Positions 6,169 through 15,166 of a stretch of DNA of 32,698 nucleotides are shown in pieces. Position numbers and translations under genes: made by a program. The stretch is from assembly GCA_947462815.1 (NCBI GenBank), contig CANHQR010000040.1:1-32698 (forward strand), read 5' to 3'. The notes below the pieces were generated by a model. That model searched no databases. It was not told where the DNA came from and was given only the letters and a program-made list of their open reading frames with translations. This DNA is from Pseudobdellovibrionaceae bacterium (GTDB lineage Bacteria; Bdellovibrionota; Bdellovibrionia; Bdellovibrionales; JAMPXM01). Each line of letters opens with the position of its first letter. The first letter of the stretch is position 1.

Positions 6169-7365
6169 TTAAGGTGGAAACTGATCTGTGAGTGCCAAAA
6201 TACGGCGCTTGGTCGCGGGTACGGCTTGCAATACGGTTAAACCTTGTAAGTCTTGTGAGCGTCCAAGCCGTGTGCTGGTGTGCACGCTCTCCAGCGCAAG
6301 ATCGGACGCGCTGACATCCCATCGAGGCCGGGCTGCAAACATCGCGTCGAGATTCCAGAGCGCTTGCGACCAAGTCCGGCGGCCCAACACATTCTGCGCC
6401 AACCATTGATCTATGTCGTAAACACCGCTCGCGGGTGCGATCCAGGCTGAGAACCTTAAAATGAGGGGTGCGGCCGCATTGCGAAAGCGACGTGAGGGGC
6501 GCGAGGCGGTCACGCGGCGGCCTCGCCTTCGGGCCTGCAGAGATCGTCGCCTGGCCTCGAAGCTTAGGGTTCGCCAAACAAAGTCCAACACGCGGAGTGG
6601 GGCTTCGATCAAAGTGCTGAGAGCTCGCGCACCGGTGGCCAGAGCTGTTTGTCCGGTTGCAATTCGCGTCATTTCGTAGGCGATGAGGCCGAGCTTTTCT
6701 TCGTAGCTGAGGCCCTCGATCAGAGACTGAGAGATGACGATGTGGGAGTGCGAGAGCGTGTAGCCCGTACTGAAGCAAAACAACTCATCCGAATCGACGA
6801 CCCAAAGCCGCGGCGAACACCAACGAACACCCGGTGCAATCGCTCGGGACAGCTGGAGCCGTTCGAGCTGATTGAGAAAATCTTCGCTGGCCTCGCGAAG
6901 TCGCCAAGGGTCTAGGCCTTCCAGCTCGTGAGGGCTTGCGATGTGACCTAAGCGATCTCGTCCCGCTCGGGCGCGCGAGAGGCGAGGGCTCAAAAGGAAG
7001 ACCCAGGTGTGAAAGATGAGGGTCGCGCCAAAGCCTGCCACCAGGCCGAAGCGACCGCCGAGAGCGGCGCCACCGAGAAGCAAGATCACCGAAATCACGA
7101 TCAAGAGCATCCACAATCGCCAGAGCGGTGAACGGTCGAGTAAGCGATCCGATATTGAGGCCGCGGATTGAGGTGCAGAAAAAGGCGGTGTCCATGGGCC
7201 GCGCGTGGGCCGATCTGTTGATGTTTCTGATGTTGTTTCTGACGACGCGTCGGGGAGAGGACGTTGAGGCGACGACCGAAAGTTTGAGCGGAAACTCAAC
7301 CAGAAGGTCGACCAGTAGTGACGTAAAACTTGTTTGAACCCGACGGGAGCTGATGGATCTGACAT
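6169..7365 (-). CDS. HtpX-like M48 family membrane protein with lost zinc ligands (pseudo-protease)
   Basis: 398 aa. A Pro/Ser/Thr-rich N-terminus is followed by two membrane segments (about 83-102 and 106-126). Then comes the M48 layout: 'PRLWVVDSDELFCFSTGYTL', like the HtpX 'p.vyvid...NAFAtG', and 'HIVISQSLIEGLSYEEKLGLIAYEMTR'. In active M48 enzymes that last block ends HELsH; here HExxH is YEMTR (230-234), so both zinc histidines are gone although Glu231 remains. The later E-x-x-A-D ligand site reads VYDID (315-319), so the third ligand is also gone. The following 'SQALWNLDAM' still matches the family. I infer a catalytically dead homologue, perhaps regulatory or structural. It is divergent from moxR. 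No clear ribosome site precedes the ATG. Confidence 0.75.
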   Translation of the reverse strand: MSDPSAPVGFKQVLRHYWSTFWLSFRSNFRSSPQRPLPDASSETTSETSTDRPTRGPWTPPFSAPQSAASISDRLLDRSPLWRLWMLLIVISVILLLGGAALGGRFGLVAGFGATLIFHTWVFLLSPRLSRARAGRDRLGHIASPHELEGLDPWRLREASEDFLNQLERLQLSRAIAPGVRWCSPRLWVVDSDELFCFSTGYTLSHSHIVISQSLIEGLSYEEKLGLIAYEMTRIATGQTALATGARALSTLIEAPLRVLDFVWRTLSFEARRRSLQARRRGRRVTASRPSRRFRNAAAPLILRFSAWIAPASGVYDIDQWLAQNVLGRRTWSQALWNLDAMFAARPRWDVSASDLALESVHTSTRLGRSQDLQGLTVLQAVPATKRRILALTDQFPP

Positions 7366-7555
7366 TACGACTATGGTCGAGATTAACGCGACGCAAGCGC
7401 AAGTGAATCGATGAGAGTCTGGCTCTTCTTCTCAAGATGGGTGCTGTTTGCCTCTCGTAGCCAGGGAGAGCAACATGGAGAGGTGTCGTCGGTGGCTGGA
7501 TTTTGAGTCGGGTTCATCGAGGAAATGGATTTCAAAGGGCCGAGGAGGGTCGCAA

Positions 7556-8584
7556 GTGTCCAATACATTCGGAAGTGGTGGGGGCTCGGCACCTCAGCAA
7601 GTTGATGTGATGGCGCTCAACGCCGCCGTGAAACAAGAAGCTCAGTTTGTGGATCGCATGCTCAGCGAGATCGGCAAAGTGGTCGTCGGACAGCGCGAGA
7701 TGGTCGAAGGTATTCTGATGGGCTTGATGACAGGTGGCCATGTGCTTCTCGAGGGAGTGCCCGGGCTCGCGAAGACGCTGACGATCTCCTCCGTTGCAAA
7801 GTCGATCTCGCTGGATTTTGGACGCATCCAGTTCACACCGGACCTTCTCCCTTCAGATCTTATTGGCACGATGATCTTCAATCCAAAGTCCGGTGAGTTC
7901 ACACCGAAAAAGGGCCCGATCTTTACGAACATTGTCCTTGCGGATGAGATCAACCGCGCGCCGGCGAAGGTGCAATCGGCTCTTCTGGAAGCTATGGCTG
8001 AAAAGCAAGTGACCATCGGCGATTCCACTTACAAGTTGGAGCAGCCGTTTCTGGTGTTGGCGACGCAAAACCCCCTCGAGCAAGAAGGAACCTACCCGCT
8101 TCCTGAAGCGCAGATGGATCGCTTCATGTTCAAAATTCATGTCAACTACCCGAGCAAGAATGAAGAGTTCGAAATCATGAATCGAATGGGCCAGGACAAG
8201 CAGCCCGAGATTCAACCTGTGATCGGCAAAGAGGATCTGATGCGGGCTCGATCGCGCGTGGATCAAATCTACGTCGACGACAAGATTCGTCACTATATTG
8301 TCGAGCTCGTCATGGCGACGCGTGAGCCGACCAAATACGGTCTCAGTAATCTCGCCTCCCTGGTGCGAGTGGGGGCAAGTCCACGTGCAACCATCTCATT
8401 GATTCGAGCCGCCAAAGCGCATGCCTTTTTGCGCGCGCGCGGCTATGTGACGGCCGACGACGTGAAAGCCGTTGCGACGATGGTTCTTCGTCATCGCCTA
8501 CTCTTGTCCTTCGAGGCTGAGGCTGAAGAAATCAAGGCTGACCAAGTTGTTAAAGACTTGGTCAGCCATGTGGAAGTGCCTTGA
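7556..8584 (+). CDS. moxR: MoxR-family AAA+ ATPase, first gene of the Bat operon
   Basis: 342 aa from the GTG at 7556, chosen because GGAGGG (7544-7549) lies 6 bases upstream; an ATG at 7448 in the same frame would add 36 non-conserved residues. Walker A is GVPGLAKT (about 67-74), Walker B IVLADE (about 126-131), followed by the family's 'INRAPAKVQSALLEAMAEKQVT' block, sensor 1 'LVLATQNPLEQEGTYPLPEAQMDRF', and a helical lid domain. MoxR ATPases act as chaperones that work with VWA-domain partners to mature or insert protein complexes. The genes that follow encode exactly such partners. The intergenic space shared with the HtpX-like gene (7366-7555) should hold both promoters. Confidence 0.95.
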   Translation: MSNTFGSGGGSAPQQVDVMALNAAVKQEAQFVDRMLSEIGKVVVGQREMVEGILMGLMTGGHVLLEGVPGLAKTLTISSVAKSISLDFGRIQFTPDLLPSDLIGTMIFNPKSGEFTPKKGPIFTNIVLADEINRAPAKVQSALLEAMAEKQVTIGDSTYKLEQPFLVLATQNPLEQEGTYPLPEAQMDRFMFKIHVNYPSKNEEFEIMNRMGQDKQPEIQPVIGKEDLMRARSRVDQIYVDDKIRHYIVELVMATREPTKYGLSNLASLVRVGASPRATISLIRAAKAHAFLRARGYVTADDVKAVATMVLRHRLLLSFEAEAEEIKADQVVKDLVSHVEVP

Positions 8585-8622
8585 GGGCGGGCTCCCGATT
8601 CAGTTGAACCCGAGGTACGTCG

Positions 8623-9507
8623 ATGTCCTTGCCGTCGGAGATCAGAAAGAAAGTTCGATTGCTGGAGATTTCCACCCGGCGCATGGTGAACTCTTTGTTC
8701 GCGGGCTCCTATCATTCTGCTTTCAAAGGGCAAGGAATGACCTTTGCGGAGTTTCGCGAGTATGTCCCGGGCGACGACGTGCGAGCGATCTCTTGGCCAC
8801 TGACGGCTCGTACCGGCAAAGTCTTCATCAAAAAGTTCGATGAGGAACGCGAGCTCACCTTGGTTCTTGCGGTTGATGTGAGCGGATCTTTAGACTTTGG
8901 ATCTTCGGAATACTTCAAGGGCGAAGTGGCGACGCACTTGTCGGCCCTCCTCGGGTTTGCGGCTGCCAAAAACAACGATCATGTCGGACTCTTGCTCTTT
9001 AGCGACCAAGTTGAGCATTTTGTGCCGCCCAAAAAAGGTCGCGGGCATGTCAACCGCATCTTGCGCGATCTCTACTATCAAAAACCTCGGCATTCGCGAA
9101 CGCGCTTAGGCTCGGCCCTCGAATATCTACGGGGGGTTCTGAAGAAACGCTCGATCGTGTTTGTGATCTCGGACTTTCAAGACTCCCAGTATGCAGACGC
9201 CTTAAAGGCGATGAGCAAAAAGCATGATGTCTGTGCTGTGGTGGTGGCGGATCGCTTTGAAGAAAACTTTCCAGATTTGGGTCTCATCGACGTGCATGAT
9301 CCGGAAACTGGGGAAACTCTGACGATTGACTCCTCCAGTCGCCGCTTTCGCGAAACCTACGCCGAGGAGCAGAAGCGACGCAAAGAAACGCGCGATCGGG
9401 AACTTCGTCGTGCCGGCGTGGATCGCGTCGATGTCGGCACCAGTGGTGACTTCGTGGCGCCGCTGGCGACCTACTTCCGAAGTCGTTCGGCCCGAGGTGG
9501 TCGATGA
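8623..9507 (+). CDS. DUF58 domain protein (VWA-like), Bat operon
   Basis: 294 aa, starting ATG at 8623, 38 bases after moxR. The DUF58 signature 'FREYVPGDDVRAISWPLTARTG' lies at about residues 44-65. It is followed by a VWA-like core with a MIDAS-type DVSGS motif (85-89), 'FSDQVEHFVPP' and 'RSIVFVISDFQDSQY'. DUF58 proteins accompany MoxR ATPases in nearly all Bat-type operons and are thought to be cytoplasmic adaptors; there is no membrane segment here. The stop codon TGA overlaps the next start in an ATGA arrangement, indicating translational coupling. The C-terminus is rich in Arg/Glu. Confidence 0.93.
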   Translation: MSLPSEIRKKVRLLEISTRRMVNSLFAGSYHSAFKGQGMTFAEFREYVPGDDVRAISWPLTARTGKVFIKKFDEERELTLVLAVDVSGSLDFGSSEYFKGEVATHLSALLGFAAAKNNDHVGLLLFSDQVEHFVPPKKGRGHVNRILRDLYYQKPRHSRTRLGSALEYLRGVLKKRSIVFVISDFQDSQYADALKAMSKKHDVCAVVVADRFEENFPDLGLIDVHDPETGETLTIDSSSRRFRETYAEEQKRRKETRDRELRRAGVDRVDVGTSGDFVAPLATYFRSRSARGGR

Positions 9508-10406
9508 GTTCAATTTGGTTGTGCCGAAGGACCGACGTGGCGGAGGATGCGAGTCCCGAAGCCAGAGTGCTCACCGTGGGTCAAGAGTTCAACCTCAAGT
9601 GCTCCGGGTCTGGCACGCCGTTACTGAAGGCCGACGCCTTACGTATGGATTTGCCTGCCGAACAAAAGTACGCGCTGAAGGTATTAAAGACTCTGTCACT
9701 GGAAGCGTCCGGGGCCGAGTTTGTGGTGACGAGCTATCAAACCGGCGCCGTCGCTCTTCAAGATGCGAAAATCAGTGACGGTGAGCAGAGTATTGCTCTC
9801 ACGGGAATTGAGTTTCAGGTCGCCAGCGTCCTCCAAGTCGAGCCCGACAAGACTCCTGAGCCCTTTCCAGCATGGCCCTCAGTTTGGATGTGGTGGCCGG
9901 TGCACGTCTGGTTAATACTGGCCATTTTGCTCACGGCCTCATTGTTGGTGCTCACGCTCATTCTTCGGGCCGCCGCGCGCCAGAGAAAATTCCTAAGTCA
10001 ACTGAACGAGCGCGGTACACATTTGTCGCCGGCTGATCAGCTCAATAAAGATCTTCGTAACCTGGCCAAGCTGGCCGACGTCGATGAGCGCCGTCGGCAG
10101 CTCGAAGAGTCGGTGCGTTGGTATCTGGCTCTCAAGCTACGAGTCAATGTTTTAGATCAGCGAGATCCGCGACCGCAGCGGCGCGCGCGGGCCGTGGCAA
10201 AAGCCATCATGAAGTCATCAAACCTCAAAATGGATCCGAACCTTCGCTCTGAGCTGAGTCAAGAGGTGGAAGCTTTCTTCCGCGAAGTCGGCGTCGTGGC
10301 TTCGGGTACGGCGACGATGTCCTCACATTGGGAAAGTATCGAGCAGCTGGCGCGACGAGTGATCAACATCACCGAGCGAGCCGTGCGCGAGAAGGTTGGG
10401 CTATGA
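9504..10406 (+). CDS. Bat-operon single-pass membrane protein (DUF4381/BatD-like position)
   Basis: 300 aa. The N-terminal ~115 residues look like an extracytoplasmic beta domain, but no signal peptide precedes it: the start MSSIWLCRRTDVAEDASPEA is coupled to the DUF58 stop by ATGA. One strong membrane segment, VHVWLILAILLTASLLVLTLIL (about 134-155), is followed by a cytoplasmic helical, charged domain of about 145 aa. In comparable operons the gene between DUF58 and batA encodes a small membrane protein of this plan, often DUF4381. Assignment is by position and topology; no catalytic motif is visible. The stop overlaps the batA start. Confidence 0.8.
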   Translation: MSSIWLCRRTDVAEDASPEARVLTVGQEFNLKCSGSGTPLLKADALRMDLPAEQKYALKVLKTLSLEASGAEFVVTSYQTGAVALQDAKISDGEQSIALTGIEFQVASVLQVEPDKTPEPFPAWPSVWMWWPVHVWLILAILLTASLLVLTLILRAAARQRKFLSQLNERGTHLSPADQLNKDLRNLAKLADVDERRRQLEESVRWYLALKLRVNVLDQRDPRPQRRARAVAKAIMKSSNLKMDPNLRSELSQEVEAFFREVGVVASGTATMSSHWESIEQLARRVINITERAVREKVGL

Positions 10407-11416
10407 TGGAGTGGCAAAACCCTTGGGCCTTCGCGCTCTTGATCCCGGTGATCGCCATCTTGGCATGGGCCTACTGGCGCGATCGCCGTCGGTCCCCTAC
10501 CTTGCAAGTGTCGTCGGTGGCGGCTTTGTCGGGCCCCAAGATTCATCGTGGTTGGCGCAGCTATTGGCTTTGGTTACCTCCGGCGTTGGCCGGACTAGGT
10601 TTGATTTTGCTCGTTGTCGCTCTGGCGAGGCCTCAGCGCGCCGACACCAAGGTTCGACGCAATGTGGAGGGCATCGACATCATGCTGGTGTTGGATGTCT
10701 CCGACTCCATGTTGATCGAAGATATGACCCCGAATCGTCTCGAAGCCTCGAAAACGATTTTGAAAGATTTTATCGAGAAGCGCACGACAGATCGCGTAGG
10801 GCTCGTGGTGTTTTCTGGCGAAAGCTACACACGGGTGCCGCTGACTTTGGACTACAAGGTCCTTCTGCAGTCTTTGGCGGAAGTGAAGATCAGTCGCAAC
10901 ATAAAGATGGGCACGGCCATCGGTGTGGCTCTGGCGAATGGTGTGGCTCGCCTTCGCGACTCGACAGCCAAATCGCGCGTGCTCGTGTTTTTGACCGACG
11001 GGGAGAACAATTCGGGTACGATCGATCCTGAAACAGCCTTAGAAATGGCCAAGGGCTATGGTCTCAAGATCTACGCCATCGGCGCAGGTCGAGATGGCGA
11101 AGCTCAGCTGCCCGTTGAGACGGTGGATTTGCTTGGACGAAAGACGAAACGCTATCAGCCGATTCACTCCAAGGTGAACGACGAGTTGCTGGGGCGCTTC
11201 GCATCGGAAACCGGCGGCAAATATTATCGCGCCACCGATAATGACTCACTCAAACGCGTTTTTGACGATATCAATCGCATGGAAAAAACTAAAATCGAAG
11301 TCAATCAGTACACGCGCTACCAAGAGCTCTATCAGCAATGGCTTCGTTGGGGTGTGATGGCGCTGTTGACCTCGTGGCTTCTGCAGCTCACCATCTTGCG
11401 GCGAGGTCCCACATGA
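10403..11416 (+). CDS. batA: BatA-type VWA membrane protein
   Basis: 337 aa from ATG 10403 (ATGA overlap with the previous stop; a second ATG follows at 10406). A membrane helix at about 10-25 and another at about 55-76 (ending 'VVALARPQ', a hallmark of Bat proteins) precede the VWA domain. That domain carries a complete MIDAS motif DVSDSM (98-103), then 'MGTAIGVALA' and 'RVLVFLTDGENNSGTIDP'. A C-terminal membrane segment (WGVMALLTSWLLQLTIL) anchors the protein, so the VWA domain lies between anchors in the periplasm. BatA is linked to oxygen tolerance in Bacteroides and envelope integrity in Leptospira. The stop overlaps the next start by ATGA. Confidence 0.93.
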   Translation: MMEWQNPWAFALLIPVIAILAWAYWRDRRRSPTLQVSSVAALSGPKIHRGWRSYWLWLPPALAGLGLILLVVALARPQRADTKVRRNVEGIDIMLVLDVSDSMLIEDMTPNRLEASKTILKDFIEKRTTDRVGLVVFSGESYTRVPLTLDYKVLLQSLAEVKISRNIKMGTAIGVALANGVARLRDSTAKSRVLVFLTDGENNSGTIDPETALEMAKGYGLKIYAIGAGRDGEAQLPVETVDLLGRKTKRYQPIHSKVNDELLGRFASETGGKYYRATDNDSLKRVFDDINRMEKTKIEVNQYTRYQELYQQWLRWGVMALLTSWLLQLTILRRGPT

Positions 11417-13173
11417 GATTCGCCGACCCGCAGTATCTCTCATGGCTTTTGCTCCTACCGTTTTTCCTGCTCGTCGGATTCTGGTCGGCTCGGCAGTCGC
11501 GTCAGCGATTGCAAAGAGCGCTGAGTGCTCGCCTTCTCCCTTTGTTGTCAGCTCAAGCCTCGCCGGGGCGTCGGCGATTCAAAACCCTCCTCAGGATCCT
11601 CGGTTTAGGCTTGGTCATCGTGGCCCTCGCTCGACCGCAGGCGGGTAAAGGTTTATCGGAAATTAAGGTACGTGGGATTGAGATTATGATCGCGGTCGAT
11701 GTGTCGACCTCGATGTTGACGGAAGATATCAAGCCCTCGCGTTTGGAGTTTGTGAAGTCCGAATTGAATCGACTCATCGATCTGACGTCGGGCGATAAGC
11801 TCGGCTTGGTCGCTTTTGCGGGTTCGGCTGTGTTGATGTCACCTCTAACGTCAGATGTGGCCTCGCTTAAGATGTTTGTCGAATCACTCTCTCCATTTGC
11901 TGTAGAGACTCAGGGCACAAACTTCAGCGCCGCCTTACAAGAGGCCGTCGATGCCTTTGATCGTGGTGGCGTGGAAGACGATGAATCGCAGCGAACGTCC
12001 CGAGTAGTGCTCGTGATGAGTGACGGTGAAGATCACGAGACGGGTGCTCTTGAGTTGGCGAAAAAGTTGGCGGCCCAGGGGCATCGAATCTTCAGCGTCG
12101 CGTTCGGAACAGAGAAGGGTGGGCTCATTCCCATTCGCGACGAGCGGGGATACTTGCGTTCCTACAAAAAGGACAAGCAGGGCCGTGAGATTTTGTCGAT
12201 GGTCAAAGGCGATTTTTTGCGAGAACTCGCCAAAGCCGGCGGCGGAAGCTTCCACTTTGCGACCTATGGCGGAGATCAAGCCGGAGCGCTGAAGGCGGAC
12301 TTGGATCAGCTGCAAAAGGCCGAATTCGCTTCCTCTGAGGCCACGCAGTACGATGAGAAATATCTCGGATTTTTGTGGGTGGGCTTCCTGCTACTCTGCG
12401 CGGATCTCCTCATCGGCACAAGACGGGCGCAAACTGCGGTATGGCGCGGGCGCTTTGTCGCAGGACTTCTCGTCGGTTTAGGGTGGGGAATGACCTTCGG
12501 CGCAAGCTCCGCGCAAGCTGATGAGTGGCGAGGCGTTCGCCGCAACAATCAAGGGTACCATGCCTTGGAACAAGGGAGGATCTCGGAGTCTTTGGATAGC
12601 TTCTCACAGAGCCTCATCGACTTACCATTTCGTGCCGAGGTTCACTACAATTTGGGCCGCGCCTTTGAGGCGGCGAAGGAACCGGCTAAAGCGAAGGCGA
12701 GCTATACTTTGGCCCTTAAGTACGGCGCTCGTGATGAGGTCAAATTTCGGACGCTGTTTAATTTGGCAGGTCTCTCGGCGAAAGACTCGAAGATCGATGA
12801 AGCGCTCGATTTGTATCAACAGGCACTGACCATCCGCCCGGACTCGACGGAGACGAAGCACAATATTGAGTTGTTGATTCAGCAAGCTTCTCAGGGCGGC
12901 GGTGGAGAGGGCGACCAGGATCAGCCCCAGGATCCCAATGATCAAAACCAGAATCAAAACCAGAAGCAGGATCAAAAGCCTCAGCCTCAGAACTCGCCGC
13001 CTCCCCAAAAGGGCCCGACACCTAAGCCGACGCCGAAGCCTTTTAAGAGCCAAGAGCTGACTCCCCAAGAGGTCGGCAAAATGTTGGAGGAGATCAAGCG
13101 TCAAGAAAACCAAGTCCGCGAAAAGTTCCAGCGTGAAGACGCCAAGGAGGCCGATCGTGAAAAAGATTGGTGA
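11413..13173 (+). CDS. batB: BatB-type VWA protein fused to a BatC-like TPR and Gln/Pro-rich tail
   Basis: 586 aa from ATG 11413, coupled to batA. Membrane segments at about 8-24 and 58-75 (again ending ALARPQ) precede a VWA domain with MIDAS motif DVSTSM (96-101), 'GTNFSAALQEAVDAF' and 'RVVLVMSDGEDHETGA'. After two further hydrophobic segments (about 317-336 and 349-370) comes a TPR domain (about 372-492) with units like 'EVHYNLGRAFEAAKEPAKAKASYTLALKYG', a Gln/Asn/Asp/Pro low-complexity linker (about 497-550) and a charged coiled C-terminus. In Bacteroides and Leptospira the VWA part (BatB) and the TPR part (BatC) are often separate genes, so this is a natural fusion. The 3' end overlaps batD by 17 bases. 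Confidence 0.93.
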   Translation: MRFADPQYLSWLLLLPFFLLVGFWSARQSRQRLQRALSARLLPLLSAQASPGRRRFKTLLRILGLGLVIVALARPQAGKGLSEIKVRGIEIMIAVDVSTSMLTEDIKPSRLEFVKSELNRLIDLTSGDKLGLVAFAGSAVLMSPLTSDVASLKMFVESLSPFAVETQGTNFSAALQEAVDAFDRGGVEDDESQRTSRVVLVMSDGEDHETGALELAKKLAAQGHRIFSVAFGTEKGGLIPIRDERGYLRSYKKDKQGREILSMVKGDFLRELAKAGGGSFHFATYGGDQAGALKADLDQLQKAEFASSEATQYDEKYLGFLWVGFLLLCADLLIGTRRAQTAVWRGRFVAGLLVGLGWGMTFGASSAQADEWRGVRRNNQGYHALEQGRISESLDSFSQSLIDLPFRAEVHYNLGRAFEAAKEPAKAKASYTLALKYGARDEVKFRTLFNLAGLSAKDSKIDEALDLYQQALTIRPDSTETKHNIELLIQQASQGGGGEGDQDQPQDPNDQNQNQNQKQDQKPQPQNSPPPQKGPTPKPTPKPFKSQELTPQEVGKMLEEIKRQENQVREKFQREDAKEADREKDW

Positions 13174-15166
13174 GTCGAATGCGGTGCATACGGTGAACGT
13201 GCCGACTCAAACTCGGAATCAAACTCAAAGAGGGGTGACCAGGGGGGCGGGATGGGCCGTGGTGTTCTTGCTCTCGGGGGCTCTGAGTCTTCTTGATCTA
13301 CCTTGGTCTTGGACATGGGCGTGGGCGAGCGATGCCAAGGTCCAAGTTTCGGCCGAAGTTGAACCTCCAGCGATTGAACCTTCGGGAACCGTGATGCTCA
13401 ATGTGATCGTCACCTCAGATCGGGGTGTCTCCATTGAACCGCCGAATTTGCCGCCGATGTCAGACTTCGAAGTGATTGGCAATTTTCAAAGCTCCGAAAC
13501 GCGCGCGACTTTGGTGCAAACGCCAACAGGGCCACAGTTCCAGAGCGTGCAGAGAAGCGTGTTTTCATTTCAGCTCAGCCCAAAGCGAATTGGCGCCTTG
13601 AGTATTTTTCCTGTTGAAGTGGTCGTCGATGGTAAAGCCTATCGGACCAAAGCCCTCACGGTGCGCGTCGCCCAGGGCGCAGGACAAGCGGCGCGACCTC
13701 GTCCACAACCGAACTTGGGAATGGATGAAGACGGTGAGGATCTTTTTGATCAACTTCTCAAGCGAGGATTACGTCAGTTACCGCAAGGAGGAACGCGAAC
13801 CTTACCAACGAATCCTAACGAAGCCTTTTTCATTCAGGTTGAAACGGACAAAACCGAAGCCTATGTGGGCGAACAGATCACCGTCAGCTTCTATCTCTAC
13901 ACCACGGGCATCATTCGCGAGTTGGATACCTTGAGGTACCCATCGCTGAAGGGATTTTGGAAAGAGGATATTGAGATTGCGACGCAGTTGAACTTCCAGC
14001 AGGAAGTGATCGATGGAGTGGCCTACAAGAAAGCTCTGCTCGCAAGCTATGCGCTCTTTCCTATCAAAGAGGGCACGAGCACAATTGACTCTTATCAGGT
14101 GCGTTGCTCGGTGATCCCGGGAGCCGATCCGTTTGGCGGCCTGGGTATGGGGCGGCAGTTGCAGCTCACCAAAGCGTCCTTGCCTGTAAAGGTGCAAGTC
14201 AAAGCTCTCCCGACGGAAGCTCGTCCCGCCGACTTCACAGGCGCAGTCGGCGAATTCCAAGTGACGGCTCGCATGGACGAGAAAAATCCCGTCGCGCACC
14301 AACCCTTTCCTGTGAAAATTCGATTTGAAGGGCGAGGCAATGCCAAGATGATCGAGCTTCCTGCCATGCGATTGCCGGAGGGGCTTGAACTCTACGATAC
14401 ACGCAATGAGGCTAAGTTCTTCAATTGGGGAACGAGCTTCAAAGAATTCACATTGCTGATCATTCCTCGTCGCGACGGGGACTTTGAGCTTCCTGCGTTT
14501 TCGGCGTCGATCTTTGATCCGAAGACGAAGAGCTACGTGCGCCGGAGTACGGAGCCGATGCGCTTTCGCGTGCAGGCGAGTGCGGGTCCCCAGGCGCAAA
14601 AAGAGAACTTTCAGAAAAATTCAGCACCTGCAGCGGCTCGACCACTTGGGCCCCAGCTCCCTGAGCCTGTGATGGTTTATCAAGCCTGGTCGCCGCCGGC
14701 CTTACCGATGGGGGCCATGAGCTTGGGTGGATTGGCCCTGTTTTGCTTAGCCGGACTGAGTTTCCAAGCGTTTCGTTTATTTGGAAATTGGGGGCGGCCG
14801 ACTTTGCAGGCGCAACTCAAACAACGCTTGAAAGCTCTGGAGAAAGTGAGTCAGCAGGGTGAGGCCTCCGTGGTTGGCGTGCAGGCCGTGAACGCGATGT
14901 CCTTCGTTCTTGGAGAAATTGTCGGTGACTATTCGGAAACTCGCGAAGTAGCGCGATTGATTCAAGCTCTACCGCCCTCGTTGCGCCAGTCTCAGGGTGA
15001 GGAATTGAACCGACTCTTGGTTGAATTTGAGGCCATGGCTTTTGCGCCGAGTGAGGCTTTAGGGGAATTGGCACGCGTTGAAGCGCGCCGCGAGCGTGTG
15101 GCTTTGCTCAAGAAGGCTTTGCAGCGAGTGGTTGAGCTTTCAGGGTCCGGCGAACGATCGATCTGA
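13157..15166 (+). CDS. batD: BatD family protein
   Basis: 669 aa from GTG 13157, picked because AAGGAGG (13144-13150) is 6 bases upstream inside the end of batB; it overlaps batB in another frame. The hydrophobic segment WAVVFLLSGALSLLDL near residue 36 acts as signal peptide. A long beta-rich extracytoplasmic region with BatD landmarks follows: 'VSAEVEPPAIEPSGTVMLNVIV', 'PPMSDFEVIG', 'NPNEAFFIQVETDKTEAYVGEQITVSFYLYT', 'IPRRDGDFELPAF'. One membrane segment lies at about 514-537, with a ~130-aa cytoplasmic helical tail. BatD is the large periplasmic partner of BatA/B. It ends the operon; its last 59 bases overlap the convergent glycosyltransferase gene and no terminator is visible between them. 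Confidence 0.9.
   Translation: MKKIGESNAVHTVNVPTQTRNQTQRGVTRGAGWAVVFLLSGALSLLDLPWSWTWAWASDAKVQVSAEVEPPAIEPSGTVMLNVIVTSDRGVSIEPPNLPPMSDFEVIGNFQSSETRATLVQTPTGPQFQSVQRSVFSFQLSPKRIGALSIFPVEVVVDGKAYRTKALTVRVAQGAGQAARPRPQPNLGMDEDGEDLFDQLLKRGLRQLPQGGTRTLPTNPNEAFFIQVETDKTEAYVGEQITVSFYLYTTGIIRELDTLRYPSLKGFWKEDIEIATQLNFQQEVIDGVAYKKALLASYALFPIKEGTSTIDSYQVRCSVIPGADPFGGLGMGRQLQLTKASLPVKVQVKALPTEARPADFTGAVGEFQVTARMDEKNPVAHQPFPVKIRFEGRGNAKMIELPAMRLPEGLELYDTRNEAKFFNWGTSFKEFTLLIIPRRDGDFELPAFSASIFDPKTKSYVRRSTEPMRFRVQASAGPQAQKENFQKNSAPAAARPLGPQLPEPVMVYQAWSPPALPMGAMSLGGLALFCLAGLSFQAFRLFGNWGRPTLQAQLKQRLKALEKVSQQGEASVVGVQAVNAMSFVLGEIVGDYSETREVARLIQALPPSLRQSQGEELNRLLVEFEAMAFAPSEALGELARVEARRERVALLKKALQRVVELSGSGERSI

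Noticed and set aside
5887-6240. 117-aa plus-strand frame between the DUF1844 and HtpX-like genes
   Set aside because: Its middle is the 13-bp minisatellite and its end overlaps the HtpX-like gene; no motif or ribosome site.
6140-6778. 212-aa minus-strand frame overlapping the HtpX-like gene
   Set aside because: Out-of-frame shadow; the 6169-7365 frame has family motifs and membrane helices.
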